Below are positions 25,148 through 37,790 of a DNA stretch of 64,000 nt, piece after piece (positions within the stretch are counted from its first letter, which is position 1; each line of letters begins with the position of its first letter). This stretch comes from Lactarius indigo (Eukaryota; Basidiomycota; Agaricomycetes; Russulales; Russulaceae), in the NCBI GenBank assembly GCA_025766275.1, contig JAFKAC010000030.1, positions 1-64,000 of the forward strand. Reading direction: 5' to 3'. The position numbers and the translations under genes were made by a program. The notes below the pieces were generated by a model that had not been told where the DNA came from, searched no databases, and saw only the letters and a list, made by a program, of their open reading frames with translations.

Positions 25148-27926
25148 CTAGCCATTCCAAGGGTGCGGTGGGCGATCTCCTGGAATCTCGGCACCAGGAG
25201 AGTGCCACAAAGGACCCACCATACCCACATAAGGAACGGACGGCGGTGGCAGTGACTGTAGTGGAGGATCTGGGGCGGCCATAACATTATCCCGAATCAC
25301 TGAGGGATTAAGGGTATCCCTTTCCATGCGTAGTACAGCCCCCGTGCTGCCCTCTCCATCAGCGGCAGCGCCCAGATCAGGCGTAGAAGGTAGCCACGTG
25401 TCGGGAGCAGCGTTAGGCAGCGGCGTTGAACGAGATTCTGGAGAAGATGTGTAGTCAGATTCAGTTACGGGCGAGTCTAAATATAGTTGCAGACCTGGTG
25501 GGAGAATATTATCGAGTACCAGGGTGGGAGAAGGCGACGATGAGACCACTGGGTCATCCGAAGGGGTGAAGCGGTCTGCAGTCTGCGGAACGACAACGGC
25601 ATCTGGCTGGGGGGTTAAGAGCTTTGACTTAGGAGAGTCGGGTGCCCAAGGACCTGAGGTGGAGAGATGTGTTAATTTCGCGGAGGTGCCAGTGCTTCCG
25701 TGTGTCTCATGAGCGGCGACTAGATTCGGTGAAGTGGCAGGAATGCAGAAGTTTTCAATGGCCGTCGGACGAGCTGGGTGGAATGACCCTGGGGCATATA
25801 TATCGTCGGCATGCGGTGGCACAGCCGTGAGACCTTCATCAGCATGTAGTAGGACGGGTAAGGGCAAGGAAGGCGCATCAGGTCTGGCAAGGGATGCAGG
25901 GACCACCGCAGCGTTGTTGTAGAGGACGGTGCGAGAAAAAGCCGTGGAAGAAAAATCGTCATGAACATGGCTAGCGACTTTGCACACTGGATATGAGAAC
26001 GGTCCAGAAAGAGTATCGTGGTTGCTGGTAGAGGCGGAGAATTGTGTTGGGGCAGAGTCGGTATCTTGGTGTAAAACGATATAAACATGGCGAATGGGTC
26101 TGAGGATTTGGAATGCCATCCACCGATCGTTGTCGTTCTGCGCTTTGAGAACGATTTGATTCCAGAGCACACAGAAATTGCGTTGTTGTTCAGCTGACGC
26201 ATCTTGTACATTGAATTTAGAAGCTGCTTCTAGAACAATCGAGAACTCGTACGAGGGCCAGGATGGTTTCCGGACATGGCTGAACTGTTGTCGAGTGATG
26301 TGAATCAAGATAGCAAGTGACAGGCTGTGAACGGTGTAGTCTCGGAGGATATCTTCTGGGACGCCGAGTTCACTGGAGGCGAGAATAAACCAAGAGTCAT
26401 CACGGGATGGCGCTCTTGCGACGATACAAGAGACCGTAGCTTGTGAAAATAATGCAGTGTCTTCCTGTCCACCATCGCCCCGGCCTCTCACGATGCGGGC
26501 ATTTCGGCGGTTTGTAGCGTCCTATATTGGTCTTTGGACAAGATGCTAAACAAGATATGCCGATATGTGCTTTTTGCCGGATCAAGGGCCTTCATGCAGA
26601 TGATGGCTCTCCGGATTTTGACAGAATCAGGAAGCAAATCGGATGATGATGTGCGGTCCAAGAACCCGATCATTCCTTGAAAAAGCCTTCCCTTTTGCTC
26701 TTCGGTGAGACAGGGAACAGGGTCGTCGACTAATTTCGAGCTGCGGAAGCCAGGGAGGCCGTGGAAGAAGCGCTCCAGTTCGTGTTCTTCGTCTAAACTG
26801 TCAAATGTCCACATGAAGGCGCGGGTGTCGATTTCCGAAGGGGAATATAGGGCAGCGTCCTCGGCCGTCCTCTGCATGCCTTGCAGGAATATTTTGTGGA
26901 AATGGCCTGACAATCGCCAAAAGACCGGGCGGCGATAGCGAATCGACAAGTGGAACCAGAAACGAACCTGAGAGACGATATATAATACCCCAATAACAAT
27001 AGGCCACACCAACAGTGTAAGCGGGGTATAGTACGGACAATCATGGCGAAAAAGTGGCATGACAGTGATACATCCGTATAGAGCTGTGCAAACGCTAACC
27101 CATGACAGCACCCATTTAAAAATAGTGAGATTGCCGTTGCATAGAAACACGACGAGGCCGGAAAAGAAAAGGAACAGGGAAACATGCAGCAGTGTCGGCA
27201 GTCCTTCGATCGCCCAGGGAAGGAGGAACCTCTCTGTCCCTTCAAAGAAGAACGCACGGATCCTCGCTCGCTTGTGTGGACCGTAACGTGGTTAAGTGGC
27301 CTTGAGGTACCTCCTTGCCCACTGCTGCAGTAATGTCGCGAACAGAGCACAGGTAAGACTGATGACCAAGCTCAAGAACCAAAGTGCGTTTACCCAGACC
27401 GCATATTTTGGTGGAGTAAATGGGGGAGGTGAAGCAGGGAGGGGATTCGAAGCATTGGATCCAGAGTCGGCGAGGGTCTGATAGATATTTGCGAGGTAGA
27501 AGTTGGAGGTGTCCTGAGAGTTTGGTCGAATGTCCTGAATTGACACCGAGATCAGCGACGCAACGGCGGCGGAGAATAAACCAGTCTAAGGCCATTGAGT
27601 AGGTTAGCACGACACTAGGACTAAAGATTGACACTCACGAAGATAAGAATTCCATCAGCATCCGCTTTCCAACTTTCGACCATCTTTTTGTCTTTTTCTG
27701 CCGCCATTTCTAAATACATAGAGAAAATAGGTCCGGAGCCATCGACAAAATTAGGTACACCATGTGATGCCTGGGTTGGGGTCAACTGGGGTGGATGGCC
27801 ACCTGCGAAGGCGACAACGATGGGTGAGAACGGTTAGGATAGCGCAAACAGGAGGAGGTACCTGTTCCTGTTCCCGGGCTTATACCTGCCTCCATTACGC
27901 CGATATCTGGAGGAGCTCGGAAAATT
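25148..27926 (-). pseudogene. DUF6535 family pseudogene, copy C
   Basis: The usual exon plan is present (exon 2 27802-27639, exon 3 from 27585) with the TGLFSAAVASL signature. The initiator is lost: where others read ATG-TCC-CGA-GCT, this copy reads ATT-TTC-CGA-GCT near 27926. In the core, KATQPRY of the relatives is KAT-stop-PRY near 27293 (CAG to TAA). Near 26500 one base is missing, moving the frame after LQTAEMPAS. The rest, to SSPESRS and GDRPPHPW, is then open, but the last codons after PHPW read a stop instead of the YDIV ending. Several independent lesions make it non-functional, although an upstream Met (27988) could start a short N-terminal product. Confidence 0.87.
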
Positions 27927-28569
27927 GGAAAATATGGGGTGTGAGGTGTAAGAATGACCACCCCCGTGGCAGTTGTTAAAATAGCCAAAGTACTATGGCA
28001 GTATAAAGGGTCGACCGAGCCGCAAACGCTCGATGTCCAAGCATATGCAAAATCCGCGGACTTGATTCAGGGGAAGATCGGCCCGGTCGTCACGTGTCAC
28101 GAGGCAAGCTTGTTTGGCTTTATTGTGTCGAGATAACACATCCTCAACTGGCAAAAACGGACGCAAATCGCAATTGCGGACGGCGTTCTTGAGGACAAGG
28201 TCACCGTACTTACCCGGCCGGAATGTGCACTCTATTATGATTCAACAAGATGCTTGTGATCGAGGAAGTCAGACGCCCATATCCGGCAACGTTGCAAGGC
28301 GAAGAGAGTCCTTTGTGACGTCAAGTGTCTTCACGAGGGTACGACCGCGGTGCGTATGGTAATTTTTTTTTTCCCTCGGCGCTCTCGTCTTACAGTCTCT
28401 TTGCAGCAGAGATAGAAGGAGCTTTCTACATTCTATATGTCTACCTCTTGAACCCGTGGCCGATCTATTCCCTATAAATCCTATCATGACACCCAGAATT
28501 TGCGGTCAAGCACTGCGTGCTCCGTCTCGATATTTGTCCCCTATCCCTGTTTGCTTATTCATCACTGCC
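27927..28569. other. Divergent spacer with Y-like 5' remnant
   Basis: A plus-strand frame at 27954-28136 contains GSTEPQTLDVQ, similar to GSAEPQALDAQQF at 36.8 kb and to a block near 51.25 kb; it looks like the first part of a Y tract. A short T-run occurs at 28364-28373. Nothing else recognised. Confidence 0.35.
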
Positions 28570-28990
28570 TGACGCACATCAACACGCCCCCACGAAATTT
28601 TTCCTTCCGTCTCCTGGTTACAAAACGCGCTCCGAGATCTCGCCAGCACAAATGGCGAGCAGCGGGTGTTGACATCGGAGGCTACAACATTCAGATGAGA
28701 GCCCTTTCTTGGAGGGCCTTATCGACGTCTTGGTCTTTTCTAAAGCGGGGTAGCCGTACGTCCCTTACCTATCACCCCCCATCACCTACTGACGTGCTTC
28801 GCTCTCCGTGCAGACATGGCACCACGAGCTCTTGCACATCCACTCGATAGAACCCGGGCTCGACTCGGTCACCCTAGCCCTGTCCGACCCGACCATCTTC
28901 GACTGGACCCGCTCTTCAAGCTCGACGCGGTCATCGCTGCGCAAGCGCACTTGCTATTCGCGCTTCGTCGGATATTCCTAGGTTTGGCGC
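28570..28990 (+). pseudogene. 'X' relic, copy 1 (unrecognised gene)
   Basis: Plus-strand coding-like DNA with recurring parts: QHAPTKFF, then HHELLHIHSIEPGLDSVTLA, LSDPTIFDW and, after a frame change, DPLFKLDAVIAAQAHLLFAL. Similar blocks occur at 32.45, 39.43 and 42.60 kb and, inverted, at 51.5-51.72 kb. No copy has a continuous frame. I do not recognise the family. Its 3' part overlaps the last codons of the opposing DUF6535 copy D. Confidence 0.45.
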
Positions 28991-31340
28991 ATCGGAAGGC
29001 ATCAGGATGTCTGCGTTGTGCTCGAGGGAAACGGCAGTAGGCGGAGAGGTAGCGGAAAGTGAAGGGGCGGATGTCGAAGTTTCGGGAGTGGGATGGCATA
29101 TCGTTATACCTGACGTGGCGGCGACGGCTGGATCTAAGGGGGTAGCAAGAATACGGGGGCTTTCGATAGAGGTCTGACGGGAAGCGTGGAATGACCCTGA
29201 AGTATATATATCGTTAAGTGGTGGTACATCCGTAGGGCCGTGGACGATATGAAGTGGGGATGGCACGGACGAGGAGAAAGCATCGGGGCTGGCAAGGGAA
29301 GCGGGCGTAGCGATGTGAGCGAAGGTTGTGGAGGCAGAGTCATCGTGTCTCGAGTCCGAATGATGGCCAGGGATGTTGCATAACGGATACGAGGACGGTC
29401 GTCGCAGGATGTCATCCTGGTTGCCCGTGGTGGCGGAGAATCGAGTTGGAGCAGCTTCGGTATCCTGATGTAGCACGACGTAGACGTTGCGGATCGGTTT
29501 CAGGATAAACGCCGCCATCCACCCGTTATTCTCATTCTGTACTTTGAGGACGATTTCATTCCAGAGAGCGCAGAACTCGTGCTGCAGTTGGGGGGACGTA
29601 TCTTGTACATTGAGGTTGGAGGCTGCCTCTAAGACATTCGAGAACGCATACGACGGCCAGGTCAGTTTCCGGTAATTGCTAAATTGCTGGCGTGTGACGT
29701 GGATCAAAATGGCAAGCGACAGGCTGTCACCGTACGTGGCGAGGTTTCGGATCACAGGTTCCGTGACGCCGAGTTCATTAGAGGCGAGAATAAACCAAGG
29801 ATCGTCACGCTGTTGCGCCCTCGCGAGAACGCAGGAGATCGTAGCTTCTGTAATTGAAACAGTATCTTCGTCCGTGTTATTTTCCCAACTCCTCACAATC
29901 CGCACAATTTCGGCGATGAGCGGACCACTATCTTGATAGTAGGACAAAATTCTGTCAAGGCAATAGAACGCCGCGGGAATGTGTGCTGGGTCGGTGGCCT
30001 TCGCGCATATCATGGCTCGTCGTCTTTTGACAGACACAGGCAATAAATCGGATGAGAAGGTACGGTCCAGCAACCCCACCAATCCCGTAAAAAGCTTCCA
30101 TCTTTGCTCTTTGGGAAGATTGGGGAGAGGATCGTCGACGACCTTCGAACTGCGGAAGCCAGGTAGGCCGGAAAAGAAACGCTCCAGTTCGTGATCTTCG
30201 TCCAAGCTGTCGAACGTCCACATGAATGCGCGAGTATCGATCTCTTTTGGTGAGTTCAGAGCGGTTTCCTCGGCCGTCTTCTGCATGCCCTGCACAAGTA
30301 GCTTGCGATAGCTTTCCTCCAAGCCTCCAAATTGATCCCAGTCCCCGTCGCTAAGGTAAACTGACGAGGTAAACCACTGAAGAACCCCGTAGAAGACATA
30401 AGGTACCCCAACAACAACGGACCACACCAATGACGTAAGCGGAGTATAGTATGGGCTGTCGTGACGAAATATGGGCATGATCGTGGTACATCCGTAGAGG
30501 GCCGTGCAAGCGCCGACCCATGACAGAATCAGCTTGGAAATCGTGGGGTGAACGTTCCAAAGGAACACAACGAGGCCAGCAAAGAAGAGGAACAGGGAAG
30601 CGTGAAGGAGGGTGGGCAATGCTTCAACTGCCCACGGCAGTAGAAACTTCTCGACGCCTTCAGCGAAGAACGCTCGAATCCGTGCTCGCTTGTGTGGACC
30701 GTAACGTGGCTGAGTGGCCTTGAGATACCTTCGTGCCCACTGCTGTAGCAATGTCGCGAGAAGGGCACAGGTGAGACTGATGACCAAGCTCAAGAACCAA
30801 AATGCGTTCACCCAAACGGCATAGTTTGGCGGGGAGAATGTGGGCGGAGAACTGGGCGGAGAACTCGAAATGTTTGGGTCAGAAACAGTGTGATAGATAT
30901 TTGCGAGGTAGAAATTGGAGGTGTCTTGTGGGTTCGGTCGTATGTCCTGAATCGATACGGTGATCAACGACGCTACAGAAGCAGAGAATAAACCGGTCTG
31001 TGGGAGGTGAGTTTGTGAAGCAGCACATGAGGTTGGAAGATATTGACGCACAAAGATGAGAATTCCGTCAGCGTCCGCTTTCCATCTTTCAGTCATCTTC
31101 TTGTCTTCCTCCGCCGTCATTTCGAGATACATTGAGAAGATAGGCCCAGAGCCATCGACAAAATTAGATACACCATGCGATGTTTGATTTTGCGTCGACT
31201 GAGGTGGGTACCGGTCGTCACCTATTTAGGTGACAGGGGTAGGTGACCATGGGGCGGATAGCATCTGGGAGTAACATACCTGTGCCACTGTAGAATCCTG
31301 CGTCGGGTTGGTTGGTAGCCTCGTGAGGAGCTCGGGACAT
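28931..31340 (-). CDS. DUF6535 family membrane protein, copy D (765 aa, replaced tail)
   Basis: Exons 31340-31280, 31221-31052 and 30997-28931 join in frame. The N-terminal membrane and helical core is complete, with TGLFSASVASLITVSIQDI, WTFDSLDEDHELERFFSGLP and SSYPLCNIPGHHSD. The second intron here is 54 nt with no in-frame stop, so retention would add 18 residues; in copies E, F and G the same intron contains a stop. The tail stops early: after SLEHNADILMPSDAPNLGI the remaining residues are antisense to the X relic, and the YDIV ending found in B, E and F is absent. The core is intact, so a shorter protein could be made. Confidence 0.82.
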
Positions 31341-32449
31341 GTTGGTCGTTGAGAAGTGCTTCAACGCTTATGTCATCAACAGATCTCGTTTCGAGCCAAC
31401 TCACGACTGGTACATGCTGCTCGCCACCAGTGACCTGAAAAGCCAGATATCGCAGACAAGGTTGAGGTTGTGATGTTAGATGGCTCGATTCCTTCGCGAA
31501 ACCCCGTCGGTAGTAGCCCGCGATATTCAAGAAGCTGCGCACTTCCGGAAATCTCGAACACGAGGGCCATTTCATCGACTTTGTCGGGATTCGGGCAGAG
31601 ATCTCGGTGCTTCGGATGGAGCACCAGACGAGCTAGGGGAGTTCCCTTTTGTGTCGGGAAAGATCGGCTTGATAAATAAGCATCCCTCGTCGCATATGGG
31701 TCATCCTTCCATTGTGATGTCGCCTCCACGGCCTGTGAGATAGTCGTAGCGGAAATGGGTAGCTTGGTTAGCGTGGTCAACCACGTAAGCGAGGCATTTC
31801 GTCACGAACCTACCAATCTCCAGCGCGAAATACGCAAACGCGGTCCTTCCTGCCTCTATCTCCCGTGAGTCTACGCTGAAATTCGGCATGTTCCAACCCG
31901 AGCCTTGTGCAGAGTGATGTGATTGGACACCGCGCTGGTGTTTAATATGGCTCGGACAAACATGAAGGCGACACGAAACTAGCCGCGTCATTTGGGAGGA
32001 CGGTTTTACTTGGATGACGTACTAGTATACTGGGAGGTACGGGTGGGCAACCGTCAATACTTCTAGTAAGATATCTGGGTCCTCCTTGGCTCCGGCGTCT
32101 GCATAGGGATTAGATTTGCCGTTTGTCGTCCTTTATCCCGACATTATATTTCTTCGACCCTCTCCTCTCATGTGACTCTTGACGCCTTCGGCATATGCTT
32201 CCTCTCTCAAACCCATCTCCCCTTTCTACCTCCTGCATGCTTCCCTCTTCCTCGGCTTCTAGCTGCTGCGGCAGATTCTTTGCCAAGAATACTTCGTTTC
32301 TAAGATATTGAGGGACTGGAAACTACGCCTGTGGACGCTATCTCTGCATCTGTAAATTTGGAGTCCGCGATCCAGCACTGCATGTCTGTCTTCGCATCGC
32401 CATAATGCCTCCTACCTATCCCCAATTTCCCGTCTATTGAAACCTTGAT
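31341..32449. other. Duplicated upstream flank of copy D
   Basis: This flank is repeated at 41.35-42.0 kb next to copy D'. A minus-strand frame (31376-31780, with GSAQLLEYRGLLPTGFREGI) and its opposite are open in both copies, but they have no recognisable domain; the preservation may simply reflect the recent duplication. Confidence 0.4.
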
Positions 32450-33150
32450 GGACTTCAACATGCTCCCATGACAATGGCCTCTCTGTCTCCCGGTCTATAT
32501 TGTGTTCCCAGACTCCGCCAGCACAAATGATGGGCGGGTCTCCCGCGACGACGCCAAGGGATAGGCAGATCGGCCGTCACCTTGTCACAAAGCGGGGTAG
32601 CCGTACGCCCTCTTCCTCTCCGAGTCGTTTGTTTCACCTGCTAACGCGCCTCGTTCTCCGTGCAGATACAAAGCTTGCCACTACAGATTTGTGCACCTCC
32701 ACTCGCTAGACCCCGCATCTCAGGCGACGCATCTCATTGAGCTCGGTGTTATCGCCACGACTCTGTCCGACCCGGTCATGTTCGATTTTGGCTAGCTCTT
32801 CAAAGCGCATCACGACCCTCGCGGTGCGAGCGCACCTGATCTTCGCGCTCTTCCGAAAGCTCTTAAGTGGCAGGCCAGACGACCTGCAGACACCGTACGT
32901 AGACATCACTGGTGAATTTGGTATGTGACCGCAACCCAAGTAGAGCGCTGGGTCATTGAAGGTGAGCTTTCCATCCGTCCCGCCCCCATATCAACTCTTT
33001 TCGTTTTTTTCCAGGAGAACGACCCCAGGGCTATGCGGTCATAAATGAAAAGCGACCCGCGCCGGCTTGTTAGCTGCCAGGCGCACACAGACGCCGAGGG
33101 TGTATTCGGTCCTCAGGAGTGAGTGCTGTTTGTCAGGCCCGTCGCGGGGG
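32450..33150 (+). pseudogene. 'X' relic, copy 2 (longest)
   Basis: The best-preserved X tract. It reads HYRFVHLHSLDPASQATHLI, TLSDPVMFDF, a stop, and in another frame TLAVRAHLIFALFRKLLSGR then PYVDITGEFG. A plausible intron from 32979 (GTGAGC) to the AG before 33015 leads to ENDPRAMRS, a stop, then MKSDPRRLVSCQAHTDAEGV. It therefore came from a multi-exon gene encoding a mostly helical protein that I cannot identify. It converges on DUF6535 copy E. Confidence 0.45.
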
Positions 33151-33834
33151 TTTGCACGTCCGGATTACAGATTTTCTCGATATCGTCATCTTCGCCCTGC
33201 GTTGTAGCGGGGTAGTCACAGCAGCGGTGGCGGGGCAGAGAAGCAGTTTTCTGAGACTCTTGTGGTAGGGTGGTGTAGCCACATAAGTTTCAAAAACCCA
33301 GAGGGATTATCGTTCTCGATGTCGACAGCAGCAGCGTTCTCTCGGCCACCTACTACAGGTCTACTCGTACTCAGCGACCCCGTTAGTGCAACATACCATG
33401 AGCTCTCACTGGCACCACTCCCATGCAACGTCCCCGTCCCCCATCTTGGAATGGCTCCGTCATATCTGCCCTGCAATATCCTTGACGCTACTCTTACCAA
33501 GAGACAAACCAACTAGTATTTCGTGGACACCATCAAAGCCGAAGAGATGAGGATGGCTTACCCGTATGCACGCAGAGCCTTCCGCGTCATTTCCAGGTAC
33601 GTTTGTCAGCCCGCAGCCGCAGTGGACCAAAGTAAAGGTTGAGACTGCTCCCTCACACACCCCACTCTATTCGAGTCCGAGTTTATATATATTTCGACAC
33701 AGCGTTGCACCGCATAATATGAAAGTACACATAAAATGAGAAAGGGTATTAAATGTAGCGGTATGGCGATATCGAGGGCCTAACAAGAATACATGCCCTA
33801 TCCCACGCGCACATATAAGAGATTGGGGGCCGCG
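33151..33834. other. 3' spacer between X relic and copy E
   Basis: Almost the same sequence occurs at 43.2-43.98 kb. It includes open plus-strand stretches without recognisable domains and a TTTATATATATTTC-like AT-rich box near 33680. No gene called. Confidence 0.4.
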
Positions 33835-36705
33835 TTAAACTATATCATACTGGGAACGCGAAGGATGTGGCGGATGATCTCCTATATGCTCGGTATTTGG
33901 TTCTCGCATTGAAGGAGCTACGATGACTGCATTCGAGTCAGTAACCGACAACAGTGACGGGGGTTGTGGTGAAATACCTAGAGTGGGCGTAGTGTTTGAG
34001 TCGATCGCCGGATCCGCCAAAAGGGGGTCAAGAGCATTATCGTCCCCACGCAAACCAGGCTTCTGACTACCATCATCCTCAGCAGCAGAACCTAGATCGG
34101 GTGCAGAGGTCAGCCCTGGAGAAGCGCTGGGAGTGACGGTGACCATTATTGGGCGATGGGATCCTGAGAAAGACAGTGAGGGGTAAGATTGGGTCGTCTG
34201 CGAGAGTGAAGACATTAGCGCACCTGTAGGAAGTATACTGCCGAGAACTGGATTATGAGCAGCTGAAGGTGGGAGATTTGGTGGATAGGAAGGCGCCAGA
34301 GGGTCTGGGTTAAGCTGGAGGACGGCGGCAGTAGATGCGGATGGGGAGGTAGACGAGAGACGAGAGACGAATGTCGAGGTTGCGGAAGTAGGGAGGGGTA
34401 TTATACCAGAGGTGACAATGACATCAGTGGTCGTTGGATTCGGTGAGGTGAGAGGAATGGAAAGGGTTTCGGTGGTCGTCTTGGGAGTAGTCTGGGGGTG
34501 GAAGTTGTCAAGCAGTGGCACATCCGCAATGGTTTGGTTGGCACGAGGTGGGGTGGGCACGAACGAGGACGGCACTTCGGGACAGACAATGGGAGCAGGG
34601 ACTGACGAGGCAATGGGAGCAAAGGACATGGAGGCAGAGTGGTTGTGGATGTGTAGTGTCGAATCTGGACGGTGGCCAGCGGCGTGGCATAATGGATAAG
34701 AGGATGGGTCCCAATAACGCATTGGGGCGGAATCGGCCTCTGGATGTAGCGTGACGTAGACATTTCGAATCCGGTAGAGGATATACCCCACCATCCCCTC
34801 ATTGTTGTCGCTCTGCGCTTTGAGAACGATTTGATTCCAGAGAGTACAGAACTCGTGCTGCAGATCAGGTGACGTATCTTGCACTTTGAATTTCGAAGTC
34901 GCTTCTAGAACTTCCGAGATCTCGTACTTTGGCCAGGTCCCTTCCCCGAAATGGCTAAATTGCTGGCGAGTGACGTGAATCAAGATGGCAAGTGACAAGC
35001 TGTCACCGTGTGCGGCGTATTCTCGAAGGATGGGTTCTTGGATGTCTAGTTCATGGGCGGCGAAAATAAACCAAGAGTCATCGCGCTTTTGCGTCCTTGC
35101 GATAATCTCGCAGTCTGTAGCTACAGAATTAGCATTGTCTCGTCCACTCATAATCTGCACAATTTCGGCGGTCATCGGAAGACTATATTGGCGCATAGAC
35201 CAAATCTTGTCAAAGACACCAGATGCCAGAATGTGTGCCGGGTCACAAGCCTTCGCGCAGATGATGGCCCTCCGGTCTTTGACGGGTTCAGGTAGCAAAT
35301 CAGATGAGAAAGTGACGTCCAATAACCCCAACAATCCCTCCGAAAGCTTCTCCTTTTGCTCTTCGGTGAGACTGGGTAGAGGATCGACGACAAATTTGGA
35401 GTTGCGGAAGCCAGGTAAGCCCGAAAAGAAGCGCTCCAATTCGTGATCTTCATCCAAACTGTCGAGCGTCCAAAAGAGGGCGCGAGTATCGATCTCCGAT
35501 GGTGCCTTTAGAGCAGCTTCCTCGGCAGTCCTCTCCATGCCTCGCATAAGCATTTTGCGAGAACTCTTCTCCAGGGATGTGCCAGTGACGAGACCATAGG
35601 CGCCTCTAGAAAAACTCCTAATATAATAGGGAAAATAATAACAGTGAACGTTCAGAGAACGAAGGCACCAAAAACAAACGTGAAGAAAACCATAGCACGG
35701 CAATAAAAAGCAACACAATATAAAAATGGTGAGCCACCGAAGGACTCGAAATGTGGCCAAAGACATTCCAGCAACAATGTACCATGCCGGAAATGAAAGT
35801 GGCGTGTGGTATGGACTGTCGTGACGAAAGATCGGGACAAATGTGATGCATCCGTACAGAGCAGTGCAAACCCCAATCCATGACACCACTGACTTGAATA
35901 TCGTCAGATCAACGTTCCATAGGAACACAGAGACGCCGGCAAAGAACAGGAACAAGGAAACGTGCAGCAGCGTCGGTAGTGCTTCGACCGCCCATGGAAC
36001 GAGAAATTTCTCGACGCCCTCGAAAAAGAAAGCACGGATCCGCGCACGCTTGTGTAGGCTGTAGCGTGGTTGAGTGACCTTGAGGTATCTTCGTGCCCAC
36101 TGCTGGAGTAGCGTCGCGAGTAGAGCACAGCTGATACTGATCACCAAACTCAAGAAAAACAGTGCGTTTCACCCAAATGGCATAGTTTGGCGGAGTAAAT
36201 GGGGGAGGGGAAGCAGGGAGGGAAGTCGAAACGTTGGATGCAGGGTCGGCGAGGGTCTGATATATATTTGCGAGATAGAAATTGGAAGTGTCCTGAGGGT
36301 TTGGTCGAATGTCCTGGATGGATACCGAGATCAATGAGGCGACAGCAGCAGAGAATAGACCGGTCTATGAGAGATGAGTGTGGGAAGTAGTATAGAGGAT
36401 TGGAAGATGGTGACACACAAAGACGAGGATGCTGTCAGCGTCCGCTTTCCATCCTTCGGCCATCTTCTCGTCGTCTTCTTTCGCCGTTTTGAGATACATG
36501 GAGAAAATAGGGCCCGAACCATCGACGAAGATAGGCGTTCCATGTGATTCCTGAACCGGCGCCGACTGGGGTGGATATGGACGGTCACCTATGGGGTGGT
36601 AGTGGCGGGTGAGGACGGCGAGGATAAAGCCACGTGGGAGCAGGTACCTCTGGCTGGGCCTATATCTGCTCCAGTGACATTGACACTTTGGAGAGCATGG
36701 GACAT
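33835..36705 (-). pseudogene. DUF6535 family pseudogene, copy E (single frameshift)
   Basis: Exons 36705-36648, 36588-36419 and 36364-33835 follow the family plan. It is a close duplicate of copy F. In the second membrane segment F reads IWVNALFFLSLVIS, while E has one extra A near 36168 (GTGAAACGC for GTGAACGC), sending the frame to IWVKRTVFLEFGDQYQ and a stop. Everything downstream to the SRSQYDIV end is open, including an extra hydrophobic insert between the fourth and fifth helix regions shared only with F. The lesion is a single base, so the loss is recent or an assembly error; if repaired it would encode a protein about as long as F. Confidence 0.85.
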
Positions 36706-36823
36706 TGAATAGTATGGAGTGAGACGAGTATAGACAGTAAAATGTCGGAGGGTGGAACACGTTAAGAGTGACTGGTGATTGCCCTTCGCCTGTTGTAGGC
36801 TGCCATGAGGGCACCATGAGGTA

Positions 36824-37790
36824 ATGGGAAGCGCCGAACCGCAAGCACTCGATGCTCAACAGTTTGTCATCCCCCACGCCCCACCTCTCTGCAACTTCCA
36901 TACAGACGCGGTCGAGACGCTCAATGTCATTCTCAACGACTCGGAGGGTTTCATCCTGCCAGTTATTGCAGAGTTAGAACTGGTTACCCAGGTGCGTGCT
37001 GCGTGCAGACGCTTCTGTGTCACTCCTAAACATGCTCACAAACCTCCAGTAGTTCAAAGCTGAATGTTGGTTCCCTTTGCCATGCACACGTCCTGCACAT
37101 CCTGCAACTCAAACCCTGTTTAGTATTTATGGCATTCTCAGCGCCTCTCTGTGACCGTCGACCACTCTCTTCCCAGCAGCCGACCGTTGCCCAACGGGAC
37201 ACGGATCACATTATCCATGTGCGTGGACCGGATGGGGACATCCTGGCTCGGTACTTATTGTTCCGAATCTCCCACCCACAGCTGGCATAATATTTGCCAA
37301 GAGATTGGAAATGTGAACCCTTTTCACGGTTGGCTTGCTGCTCGATGACCTCTCCACAGGCTCTACCTGCTACTCATTCAGACTTAGTCATCTCTTCACG
37401 AGTTCTTTCGTGAGCTTGTAATCTCGCGGAGGGAGGGAGGGAGGGACAGTTGGGGATGGAGATGTTGTCGGGGACGAAGGTATGTCTTATTGTGTGGCTG
37501 GACGGGAGGACATTGGTCAGGAGCTTCCGACCGAAGCCGCTGACACAACCTCTATATATCCACTGCACTGTGTCTCCCTCCCTTTTACCCGCAGGGTTAC
37601 GTCTTCACACACAGGCCTGTGTATGCTGACCCACTATACCGCTCACTCGAATCCATCCCAGGAATTGCCGACCTTGCCATGCGGCACCTCGTGGACCCAT
37701 AGGCACCGGTAGGCCTCTAGTCGCATACTGCACCGCTGGTAATTAACATCACTCGTCCCCACCTGATATAAGCGCATTAAGGTTTTCCAC
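36824..37790 (+). other. 'Y' tract, copy 2: divergent, degenerate
   Basis: Begins about 120 bp from the start of copy E, pointing away. The first block is GSAEPQALDAQQF, then FHTDAVETLNVILND and GFILPVIAELELVTQ ending at a GTGCGT donor. A later block reads VRGPDGDILARYLLFRISHP before a frame change. A GGGA microsatellite lies at 37427-37446. It is duplicated at 47.0-48.06 kb. I see no recognisable domain and no continuous gene model. Confidence 0.45.

Noticed and set aside
31376..31780. Minus-strand frame conserved at 41.39-41.58 kb as a gene
   Set aside because: Its preservation is explained by the recent segmental duplication; no start context, splice sites or known domain.
34401..34802. 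Long secondary frames inside the DUF6535 tails on both strands
   Set aside because: They overlap the conserved reading frame and arise from Ser/Pro/Thr-rich low-complexity DNA; they are not conserved as proteins between copies beyond what duplication explains.
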